Position numbers and translations under genes: made by a program. From Thiohalobacter sp. (GTDB lineage: Bacteria > Pseudomonadota > Gammaproteobacteria > DSM-19610): DNA of 7,139 bases. The stretch spans positions 1-7,139 of the forward strand of contig JALVCM010000469.1 of the NCBI GenBank assembly GCA_027010005.1. The letters run 5' to 3'. Under the pieces are notes generated by a model. It ran no database searches and was not told the origin of the DNA. It saw only the letters and a list, made by a program, of their open reading frames with translations. Below are positions 1 through 6,511 of this stretch, in pieces (the first letter of the stretch is position 1; every line of letters starts with the position of its first letter).

Positions 1-311
1 GAGAAGGCGACCGGGATCAGGCCCATGGCGCAGGTAGCACAATGACCGGAGAGACACTGCCCGCCGATGCAACAGCTGTCAGCCTTGCACTGGTCGCATT
101 CGTGATCGGCCATCGCATCCATCTGCATCATGTCGTGCGACATGGCGGGGCCGGAGGGCGCTGCCTTGCCTGCATCGTCATCGGCCATGAGCATCTCATG
201 CCCCGCCGACGACATGGAAAATGCCGCGCCCGCGAACGCGCTCTGGAGCGGTGAAAACACCAGCGCCAGCATCACGAACAACGAAAGAAGCTGTCGGAAG
301 GAACGGGACAT
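1..311 (-). CDS. Small exported Met/His/Cys-rich metal-binding protein, CopL-like (3' end cut by window)
   Basis: Reading leftward from the ATG at 311 gives 103 open residues that run off the window edge. Residues 1-27 form a signal peptide: basic start (RSFRQ), hydrophobic core (LLSLFVMLALVF) and an A-F-A cleavage site at 25-27. The mature part is rich in Met and His (GHEM, SHDMMQMDAM), followed by a Cys cluster at 72, 75, 80, 81, 86, 91 and 94. That pattern implies metal binding in the periplasm. It resembles small CopL-like/DUF2946-like proteins found near copper or other metal genes; this is recognition by pattern, not by a firm match. An in-frame ATG at 320 would add three residues; neither start has a clear ribosome binding site. 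Third-position GC is high, as in the MerR gene at the other end. Overlapping plus-strand frames lack such features. The exact metal is unknown. Confidence 0.72.
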   Translation of the reverse strand, partial: MSRSFRQLLSLFVMLALVFSPLQSAFAGAAFSMSSAGHEMLMADDDAGKAAPSGPAMSHDMMQMDAMADHECDQCKADSCCIGGQCLSGHCATCAMGLIPVAF

Positions 312-326
312 GCGATCCATTCTACC

Positions 327-345
327 GAGATTGATTCGCATTACA
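327..345 (-). promoter_or_regulatory. Weak Fur-box-like site upstream of the small metal-binding protein gene
   Basis: The plus strand reads GAGATTGATTCGCATTACA, which by hand alignment matches 12 of 19 positions of the classical Fur consensus GATAATGATAATCATTATC. It lies 7-16 bases upstream of the two possible starts of the leftward gene, where a repressor could act. No convincing -35/-10 pair was found beside it, and a 12/19 match can occur by chance. The iron link is only a possibility. Confidence 0.22.
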
Positions 346-596
346 AGACGCAACCGGATGACAAACCGTTCATCTGGCGACCATCTCACCATTACCAAAC
401 TGCTGCCGTACCATTCTCGTCACCTGCGTATCAGCCAACCCTTCCCCGCCATCACTCAACTGCGATTCGCGCGCATGCAGCCCCTCATCTGTCCCCCACT
501 AGAAACTTAGCAACAACACCGCCACTCGTTTCAGCCACTCAAGGAAACAAGCAACAGGAGCTGGCAATTGTCAAAGAATAGAGAACAAGTTGTATG
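346..596. other. Gene-free stretch between the metal-protein gene and the protease control region
   Basis: No reading frame here has a ribosome binding site or protein-like composition. Frames entering it from the left are shadows of the leftward gene. I see no tRNA, tandem repeat or strong hairpin. Base composition changes from GC-rich on the left to more AT-rich on the right, so one edge of the low-GC block may lie about here (roughly 500-600). No clear attachment site or target duplication was found. Confidence 0.5.
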
Positions 597-613
597 GACT
601 GTGACCAGTCAAA

Positions 614-633
614 GTGTCAACCACCGTTGACAC
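614..633. promoter_or_regulatory. Perfect 8+8 dyad, likely operator over the protease promoter
   Basis: GTGTCAAC (614-621) and GTTGACAC (626-633) are exact inverted copies separated by CACC. The right arm contains the TTGACA at 627-632 that serves as the candidate -35 of the protease gene. A dimeric regulator bound here would block or shape polymerase binding. A smaller dyad, GACTG-TGAC-CAGTC (597-610), lies immediately upstream and could be a second site. The left arm read on the minus strand is also TTGACA, so back-to-back promoters are possible, but its best -10 (CATACA, spacing 18) is weak. The regulator is not identifiable. Confidence 0.5.
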
Positions 634-655
634 CCATTTTGATACTCTTTCTGAT
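627..655 (+). promoter_or_regulatory. Sigma70-type promoter of the subtilase gene
   Basis: A perfect -35 TTGACA (627-632) is followed after exactly 17 bases by TCTGAT (650-655), a 4/6 match to TATAAT that lacks the important A at position 2. Transcription would begin near 662, leaving a leader of about 50 bases. The strong -35, weak -10 and overlapping dyad fit a regulated promoter. An AT-rich TATAAAAT run at 676-683 is an alternative -10, but it has no fitting -35. Confidence 0.45.
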
Positions 656-695
656 CATGTCGTGAAGACCAGCCATATAAAATAATTTATGACGT

Positions 696-701
696 GAGGA
701 G
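696..701 (+). promoter_or_regulatory. Ribosome binding site of the subtilase gene
   Basis: GAGGAG ends 9 bases before the ATG at 711. It is a strong Shine-Dalgarno match and fixes that start, which also begins a good signal peptide. Confidence 0.8.
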
Positions 702-710
702 CTTACTACA

Positions 711-3700
711 ATGTACCGCGTAGCCTTACTCTTTCTCTTAATCCTATTAGCAGTTCCGTTCCTCAATAGTTGCGGAGATGGCGGTTCCAATGAGAATGCC
801 GATGCATTCTCCACAAGTGTTGCTGCTGATACCGCCGATAACGATATTGGACATGTCGCCCCACTTGACTACGACAAGGTCGTCACTGATCCGGAAACGG
901 GCATGCGATTGGTCAGCAATCAATTGCTAGTCGTTTTCAAACCCGACATCGAACGCGAAACGGTAGACACCATAATAGAATCGGTAGATGGCAAAGTTGT
1001 TGGCTGGCTTACCGATATGGGGATCTATCAGGTGGAGTTCAACAACAATCCCACATTGGAGGAGCTAGCCCGGATCAAGACAAAACTCGAATCCTTCTCC
1101 GAAGTCGAAAGCGTTACATTCAACACTCTTGCCTCCTCTAATCTCACGCCTGATCCCGGCAATGATCCCGAGTGGTTCAAGGATTCATCGTCCACAGATG
1201 GATGGAACGAAAACGCACCCGCAGGAAGAAACTGGGGACTTGAGGCAATCCATGCTCCCTCCGCATGGGATTACAACAAGCCGGCGTCAAGTATTGTGAT
1301 TGGCGTTGTCGATGGAGGCTTCAACACGACCCATGAGGACTTGAGAGACTCCTTGATCACGACTCACTCTCGACGCATTCCCGGCCCACTGACAAAAGAG
1401 CAGGCGGAGGAACTAGAACAGCTTGAGAACCACGGCACACATGTCGCCGGCACGCTTGGCGCCGTTAGCAATAACAATAAGGGGATTACCGGTATCATCT
1501 GGCAAGAGCATAGCATGGTTGCATACCAGACCGATCTACAAAGGGCGGATATCTTATATGGTATACGATGGGTCATTGAAAAAGGCGCTCGGATAATAAA
1601 CTTGAGCCTGGGATACCACATTGACAGCAAACTCTTAAAGAAACGCGGTAAACTACCCTACGATGAATTTGAAAAAACCATATTGGAACCAAAACTAGGA
1701 GACCTCCTTCGAAGCACCTCAGTATTATTCTCTACTTTTATGGAGAGACTAAAAAGAGAAGGAAAGGATTTTCTTATTATCCAGTCCGCGGGCAATGATC
1801 GAGTAGACGCAAAATGGAATCGCTACTTTTGCTACATAAACGACCAGGAACTTAGAGATTCCATCATCGTGGTAGGAGCAATAGATAAAGACTTTAAGAG
1901 GGCGATATACAGCAATTTTGGCCCGCGCGTAGATGTGTATGCACCGGGCGCCAACATTTTCAGTACAATCTATCATGAGCCCTATTACGGCTTCATGAAC
2001 GGAACATCAATGGCCGCGCCACACGTCACTGGCGTAGCGGGACTCGTCTTGGCGCAACAGCCGACACTCTCCGCCTACCAAATCAAAGAGATTATTATCC
2101 AGTCAGCAACTAGTCGAAATGGACTGAAAATACCCGACGCACAGAAAGCCGTGGAACTCGCCCAAGCAACCGTAGGGAACAATACACCAACAAGAAAAGC
2201 GATAATCAAAGGGACCGTTACCAATATAGAAGGCCACCCCCTAGAAGGGGTCAGTATTGTAGCCGCCCTGCAGAATGGCGATATCATAGCATCCGACAGA
2301 TCCAAACCGGTGGTGGGTACTTATGAATTGCATGTACCACTCGACAAAATACTAGAGATCCGGGCTTCAAAAGAAGGATACCGCGTCCACATCTTCAAAG
2401 TGGACACATCCGAATATTCGACCCCCATTATTGCAGACTTTCAATTGACATTGCAGGAAACTAAGGAGGAAAGCCCTTCCGCGCCAACAATTATTGGCCC
2501 AAGCAAAGCCGTGAGCGACAAGCCATTCACACTGACCATCAACCGCGGAACCGATCCGGATGGCGATAATGTTTCGGTGATCTGCAGCGCACCCGGCTCG
2601 TCAGAAGAACACTTTTCCATTTATCCAGGGCCAGGAGGTAGTCAAGCAAAGAAGACAATAACCTACGGGACAGTTGGAACCAAATCCATCGCCTGCTGGA
2701 GCATGGACGAAAAAGGAAATCGGAGTCGCACTACGAAATATACAATCAAAATAACTTACTCTGGCGTACCCCCAAGCGCACCGAAGCTAGACGCACCAGC
2801 CAATGGGACAGCCGGAAAAGCCATTACCATATACATTACGCGAGGGAAAGATCCTGATGGCGACAAGGTTGGTGTATATTGCGAAGCTCCCGGAGCGAAG
2901 CCTCGCAGCTCATTCCGCTTGGACTATGCTTCGTCCGGCACGGCACAGAAAATATCGCTGGCATATGACACAGTTGGCAAGAAAAAACTGACTTGCTATA
3001 GCACATACTTGTCCGAAGACAAGTCTGAAAAAAGAGGCTATAGCACGGAAGTCTATATCAACATAAAACAAGACACTGGTTACTGTAAAAAGTATGCGGC
3101 CCGCGCAATCTCCCAACAAAAGGATAATATCAACAGTAACTGTGGGTTCATGGGCGACAAGTGGCATGACGATGAGTCATCTCATTTTAACTGGTGCATG
3201 AGCGTCGACAAATCAGCCAGCAGAGCGGATGAAAGCTTCAGAGATGGCGAGCTAAGTCGCTGCAAATCAAGGAATCTAGCGCGTGCCCGATGCAATAGTT
3301 ATGCCTCGCGGGCGGTCTCGCAACAAAAAGAGAACCTTAAGAATAATTGCGGCTTTAGCGGTGACAAATGGCATGAAGATCGAGCATCACACTTCGACTG
3401 GTGCATGTCGGTTCCCAAGGCAACAAGCGACGCAGACAGCCAGTTTAGAGCCTCCAAGCTGAAATCTTGCAAGAATAGCCGCAGCACTAAGGTAAGCCAA
3501 TGCAATAGCTACGCTGCTCTGGCAATTTCTCAACAGCACGAGAATATAGCCAGTGGCTGTGGCTTTACTGGCGACAAATGGCATGAAGATCGAGCATCAC
3601 ACTTCGACTGGTGCATGTCGGTTCCCAAGGCAACAAGCGATGCAGACAGCCAGTTTAGAGCCTCCAAGCTGAAATCTTGCAAGAATAATCTCAGCACAAA

Positions 3701-4127
3701 GAAAAAGGAGAGCCACTGCAAAAGCTACGCATCTGCGGCAATTTCGCAACAACACAAAAATACGACTAATGGGTGTGGTTTTACTGGTGACAAGTGGCAT
3801 GAGGATTATGCCTCACACTTCGACTGGTGCATGTCGGTTCCCATGGCTACAAGCGATGCGGATGGCCAATACAGAACCTTAAAGCTGAGGGAATGCATCA
3901 AAGGAGGGGGGCAGCTCAGTTCACAGCAGCGACACTGCCGTAACTATGCAAACTCTGCGGTAAGCCAACAACACGAGAATCTTTCTCGCCATTGTGGCTT
4001 TACGGGAGATCGCTGGCTAGGAAGCTTTGATGCTCATTTTAACTGGTGTATGACCGTCAGCATAAGCCGAAGCAGCTCTGAAACCTCGATCCGCCAGGAT
4101 ATGCTAAGGAACGAATGCGGATCCTAA
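711..4127 (+). CDS. Surface lipoprotein subtilisin-like (S8) serine protease with five C-terminal Cys-rich repeats
   Basis: 1138 residues. Residues 1-21 are a lipoprotein signal with lipobox LNSC (Cys21); Gly at +2 gives no inner-membrane retention signal, so outer-membrane anchoring is likely. Residues about 70-140 resemble an I9-type propeptide that folds and inhibits the enzyme. The S8 domain (about 180-470) has all expected residues: Asp201 (VVDGG), His241 (HGTHVAG), oxyanion Asn362 (SAGND) and Ser433 (GTSMAAPH), so it should be active. A helical, charged insertion (about 302-352) precedes the Asn motif. Next come a carboxypeptidase-regulatory-like beta domain (about 495-583), two Ig-like repeats (from 590 and 689, each with RG.DPDGD and a Cys pair), and five four-Cys repeats (792-1136). 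The repeats probably bind a substrate or surface. The gene has its own promoter region and is followed by a hairpin. Codon use is more AT-rich than in the flanking genes. The protease call is firm; its target is unknown. Confidence 0.95.
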   Translation: MYRVALLFLLILLAVPFLNSCGDGGSNENADAFSTSVAADTADNDIGHVAPLDYDKVVTDPETGMRLVSNQLLVVFKPDIERETVDTIIESVDGKVVGWLTDMGIYQVEFNNNPTLEELARIKTKLESFSEVESVTFNTLASSNLTPDPGNDPEWFKDSSSTDGWNENAPAGRNWGLEAIHAPSAWDYNKPASSIVIGVVDGGFNTTHEDLRDSLITTHSRRIPGPLTKEQAEELEQLENHGTHVAGTLGAVSNNNKGITGIIWQEHSMVAYQTDLQRADILYGIRWVIEKGARIINLSLGYHIDSKLLKKRGKLPYDEFEKTILEPKLGDLLRSTSVLFSTFMERLKREGKDFLIIQSAGNDRVDAKWNRYFCYINDQELRDSIIVVGAIDKDFKRAIYSNFGPRVDVYAPGANIFSTIYHEPYYGFMNGTSMAAPHVTGVAGLVLAQQPTLSAYQIKEIIIQSATSRNGLKIPDAQKAVELAQATVGNNTPTRKAIIKGTVTNIEGHPLEGVSIVAALQNGDIIASDRSKPVVGTYELHVPLDKILEIRASKEGYRVHIFKVDTSEYSTPIIADFQLTLQETKEESPSAPTIIGPSKAVSDKPFTLTINRGTDPDGDNVSVICSAPGSSEEHFSIYPGPGGSQAKKTITYGTVGTKSIACWSMDEKGNRSRTTKYTIKITYSGVPPSAPKLDAPANGTAGKAITIYITRGKDPDGDKVGVYCEAPGAKPRSSFRLDYASSGTAQKISLAYDTVGKKKLTCYSTYLSEDKSEKRGYSTEVYINIKQDTGYCKKYAARAISQQKDNINSNCGFMGDKWHDDESSHFNWCMSVDKSASRADESFRDGELSRCKSRNLARARCNSYASRAVSQQKENLKNNCGFSGDKWHEDRASHFDWCMSVPKATSDADSQFRASKLKSCKNSRSTKVSQCNSYAALAISQQHENIASGCGFTGDKWHEDRASHFDWCMSVPKATSDADSQFRASKLKSCKNNLSTKKKESHCKSYASAAISQQHKNTTNGCGFTGDKWHEDYASHFDWCMSVPMATSDADGQYRTLKLRECIKGGGQLSSQQRHCRNYANSAVSQQHENLSRHCGFTGDRWLGSFDAHFNWCMTVSISRSSSETSIRQDMLRNECGS
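3084..4118 (+). repeat. Five tandem 60-61-residue four-cysteine repeats in the protease C-terminus
   Basis: Units run 3084-3263, 3291-3470, 3501-3680, 3717-3896 and 3936-4118, with periods of 207, 210, 216 and 219 bases, all in frame. Cysteine spacing is C-x18-C-x17-C-x21/22-C. Residues shared by all five, numbered within a unit, include C1, Y4, A5, A8, S10-Q11-Q12, N15, C20-G21-F22, G24-D25, W27, H34-F35, W37-C38-M39, V41, R53, L57 and the last Cys. The first parts of the units are probably helical. Four fixed cysteines suggest two disulfides per unit, which fits an exported protein. The conserved aromatic and His residues could form a binding face. I recall similar CGF.G..W...H..WC motifs in other proteobacterial secreted proteins but cannot name the family. 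Confidence 0.93.
3363..3687 (+). repeat. Nearly identical DNA copies within Cys repeats 2 and 3
   Basis: Positions 3363-3477 and 3573-3687 (115 bases each, offset 210) are the same except for one silent change: C at 3431 is T at 3641 (GAC/GAT). Repeats 1, 4 and 5 differ widely in DNA. Upstream of these copies the two units diverge (for example AAAGAGAACCTTAAG against CACGAGAATATAGCC), so identity covers only the later two-thirds of each unit. This points to a recent duplication or gene conversion within the array. Confidence 0.93.
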
Positions 4128-4148
4128 TCTGCCGTGCGGCACAATCAT

Positions 4149-4180
4149 GAGCCGGGGCTACCCATGCCCGGCTCTTAGTT
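4149..4180 (+). terminator. Possible terminator after the subtilase gene
   Basis: GAGCCGGG (4149-4156) pairs with CCCGGCTC (4167-4174) around a 10-base loop, 21 bases after the stop codon. The following TTAGTT is only a weak U-tract, so termination may be partial. Its place suggests that the next gene is not simply read through from the protease promoter. Confidence 0.5.
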
Positions 4181-4458
4181 CGATTACATTTATTGGAGAC
4201 TAGCCTGGTTTTGCGTATCGTGCTGATAAAGATAATCATGACAGGCACTCTGTTCAACACGCTCTGAATAACATGCAAGGCCTATTGCAATAGTATTTTT
4301 GCCCTTTCCTTTCACTGACAGGCTATCCCACCTCCCAGGAAGAGGGAAGACGGCTTGGGCGAAAAATCATCGCCCCCCCTCTACCCTCTAATCGCCTGCA
4401 CAGAAAATTTAATCAGAATTTCAGAGACAACAATAAGAGACTCCCAGTCATTCTATTA
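4181..4458. other. Gene-free spacer between the two lipoprotein genes
   Basis: No frame here has a start with a ribosome binding site. Visible structures are the 12-base palindrome at 4282-4293 followed by a short T run, and a hairpin GGGCGA (4357-4362)/TCGCCC (4370-4375) with a 7-base AAAATCA loop, followed by a C run. The hairpin is too small to be called a riboswitch or small RNA. I see no mobile-element end. Confidence 0.45.
4282..4293. repeat. 12-base perfect palindrome followed by T run
   Basis: CTATTGCAATAG is its own reverse complement and is followed by TATTTTT (4294-4300). It could be a small operator or a second, weak terminator for the protease transcript. Palindromes of this length also arise by chance. 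Confidence 0.3.
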
Positions 4459-4487
4459 TAGAAAATACCTCACACTCGAAATATAAC
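4459..4487 (+). promoter_or_regulatory. Candidate promoter of the epimerase-like gene
   Basis: TAGAAA (4459-4464; 4/6 to TTGACA) and TATAAC (4482-4487; 5/6 to TATAAT) are spaced by 17 bases and would give a leader of about 30 bases. The region is AT-rich, so such matches are common. TATTAT at 4454-4459 is another -10-like hexamer without a -35. No clear Shine-Dalgarno sequence precedes the ATG at 4523 (bases before it: AATCCAGACA). Confidence 0.28.
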
Positions 4488-4522
4488 CGTTTATTTAGAT
4501 AACCGACAACACAATCCAGACA

Positions 4523-6409
4523 ATGAAATCCATCGCAATCAAAACATATCTTGCCATCATTGCACTGCTAACCACATCCTGCGGATCGGAAAACGACAGC
4601 CCCGCACATCCTTCAAACATCGATGCGAACGCCAGCGTTAGCAGCAATATATCACCCAATAACATCCCAAAACTAAGTGCAGTCACGTCCACCTCCGTTC
4701 CCACGATTGACATTGACATTCAATCAGATACATCAGAAAAAACTGTTGCCTGGTTACTTTCCGAGACTCCCGACACCCCGTTACCAACCGACACACGGTG
4801 GGTAACGTCAAGACCGCAGCACTACACCCTATTCTCGACCGGCAGAACAACGATATACGGATGGGTAAAAGGTGAGAAAGGAAGCGTATATGGCCCCGGA
4901 CCCAAGACTGTCACATACACACTACCCACAACTTACGATGAATATTCTCCAGATTTATTCATACAAAACCCCCAGCGCGCCATTGGCTTCATAAAGGTTA
5001 ACGCAGATTTTTGGCGAAAGATGAAAGATGAATCGAAAGGTGGTTTTTTCACATACCCACCCCATTCTTCGACCACTAATAAAAAATCCGTAAAGAGCTT
5101 TCTCACACAATCCCGAATTGCTTATGTGTTTGCCCGCGCATTTATGGTTACTGGCAATAAGAGTTACCTCGACGATGCAAGAGATGCTCTCGACTTTTTG
5201 TATAGATATGGATGGGATAAAGAGAATGGTGGCTGGTATTTTATTGCTGACGAAAACGGAGAACCCCTCACTGACCAAGGATGGGAATCCGAATACAATA
5301 CAAAATACAAATGGACATTCCAACAACACTATGCGCTATTGGGGCCAACAGCAATGTTTGAAGCCACTCGCTCCAGCACAGACATGGATTGGCTGCAAAA
5401 AGGATATGCCGTAAGCTCGAAAAAACTGTGGGATGACCGTGAAGAAAAATACGGCTATTTTGATAAAACCGATCACAACTGGCTTAATCCCACAGGTAAA
5501 AGCTTTACTGCAACAGTGGACGCAATCACAACACATGCACTGATACTATATCTATTAACCCACAAACCCGATTATTTGATGCGACTTAGACAGCTCGGGG
5601 ATAACATCCTAAATTACATGGTAGCAAGCATTGATAGCCCTGACGTCCTGATCGGAATGGTAGAACAATTCGATACAAACTGGAAGAGAGACACCACCTC
5701 TTGGGAGTGGAGCAAAGGATATGTAGGCCACGTCTTAAAAGCATCATGGTGTTTGGCAAGGATATACTTGATCACAAAAGACGCCAAATATAAAGAAGGC
5801 GCCATGAGACTCATTAAACGCGTACTGGATGATGGAAGTTATGATTTCACATTTGGCGGCCCCTACACCAAGTTTGACTGGGTAACTGGCACGATTACCG
5901 ATGACCACAAGAACTTCTGGAATTTGGAGCAAGCCGTACTAAGCGGACTAATCAACACTCACACGAGTTCCAATGAAGAACAAAAAGCAAGATCACTTTC
6001 AATGGCGAAAGATAGCCTTAACTTCTTTTTTAAATACCTTCCCGACAGACAAAACGGTGGCATATACGAACATACCAGCGCAGATGGAAACATTATCGAC
6101 AACCCAGAGAAAGCGGGAATCTTCAAGGCCGGATATCACACAGTGGAGCTTGGTTATTATACATACCTTTATACCACCCTATTTTTTTCTGACAAGCCAG
6201 CACCTCTCTATTATTACATAGCTCCTGAAACACAAGACAGAGATATCAGATTAACCCCCATAGCTATCGAAGATAGTCGTCTGTATATCAAAGGTGTCAA
6301 GCTAGACGGAAACCCCTATCCCAAATTTAACCCCCAGACAAGAACGCTACACATCCCCGCCGGGACTGGAGGAAAATTCCAGGTAACCTTTCAGGCTAAT
6401 AAAAAATAA
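4523..6409 (+). CDS. Exported Ig-like plus N-acylglucosamine 2-epimerase (AGE)-type (alpha/alpha)6-barrel protein
   Basis: 628 residues. Residues 1-20 (MKSIAIKTY...LLTTSC) look like a lipoprotein signal, but Thr at -3 of Cys20 is not ideal, so lipidation is likely rather than certain. A Ser/Asn-rich linker leads to an Ig-like domain (about 53-135) with the SETPDTPLPTDTRW and TTIYGWVKG pattern of bacterial surface proteins. Residues about 145-560 form an AGE-type barrel: GGFFTY, QSRIAYVFARAF (Arg198), NGGWYF, GHVLKASW (His403), FWNLEQAV and AGYHTVELGYY (His539). AGE-family enzymes interconvert sugars (N-acyl-mannosamine/glucosamine, cellobiose, aldose/ketose). Here the Glu usual three residues after the first His is Lys406, and the Glu of the WWP..E motif aligns with Gln470, with Glu469 beside it. 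The activity may therefore be altered or lost. A beta-rich tail (about 560-628) ends the protein. The start is bounded by an in-frame TAG nine codons upstream. Substrate is unknown; a glycan lyase or hydrolase with the same fold is an alternative. Confidence 0.8.
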   Translation: MKSIAIKTYLAIIALLTTSCGSENDSPAHPSNIDANASVSSNISPNNIPKLSAVTSTSVPTIDIDIQSDTSEKTVAWLLSETPDTPLPTDTRWVTSRPQHYTLFSTGRTTIYGWVKGEKGSVYGPGPKTVTYTLPTTYDEYSPDLFIQNPQRAIGFIKVNADFWRKMKDESKGGFFTYPPHSSTTNKKSVKSFLTQSRIAYVFARAFMVTGNKSYLDDARDALDFLYRYGWDKENGGWYFIADENGEPLTDQGWESEYNTKYKWTFQQHYALLGPTAMFEATRSSTDMDWLQKGYAVSSKKLWDDREEKYGYFDKTDHNWLNPTGKSFTATVDAITTHALILYLLTHKPDYLMRLRQLGDNILNYMVASIDSPDVLIGMVEQFDTNWKRDTTSWEWSKGYVGHVLKASWCLARIYLITKDAKYKEGAMRLIKRVLDDGSYDFTFGGPYTKFDWVTGTITDDHKNFWNLEQAVLSGLINTHTSSNEEQKARSLSMAKDSLNFFFKYLPDRQNGGIYEHTSADGNIIDNPEKAGIFKAGYHTVELGYYTYLYTTLFFSDKPAPLYYYIAPETQDRDIRLTPIAIEDSRLYIKGVKLDGNPYPKFNPQTRTLHIPAGTGGKFQVTFQANKK

Positions 6410-6511
6410 CTGGCATGACGGGCACTTTGCACCCTTATGCGATATCCTCCGTAACATACTTAGCATTCGGATACTGCCAAGAGCCCTATCTATCGGGAAA
6501 ACATAGTCCTA

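Noticed and set aside
42..510. Plus-strand open frames over the left end
   Set aside because: They overlap the minus-strand gene, which has a clear signal peptide and Cys/Met cluster; the plus frames have no protein-like features.
617..814. Minus-strand open frame across the protease promoter
   Set aside because: It covers the dyad, promoter and lipoprotein signal region of the protease gene and has no ribosome binding site or recognisable protein features.
1364..2305. Minus-strand open frames inside the protease gene
   Set aside because: They lie opposite the intact catalytic domain and have no independent coding evidence.
3299..3800. Several minus-strand open frames over the Cys repeats that resemble one another
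   Set aside because: They are antisense shadows of the repeated coding sequence. Their similarity follows from the DNA duplication, and they lack ribosome binding sites.
3084..4118. CRISPR array
   Set aside because: The repeats are about 210 bases, in frame and protein-coding, with no short direct repeats separated by unique spacers.
4357..4375. Small GC hairpin as a riboswitch or small RNA
   Set aside because: A six-base stem with no conserved ligand-binding core or promoter beside it is not enough.
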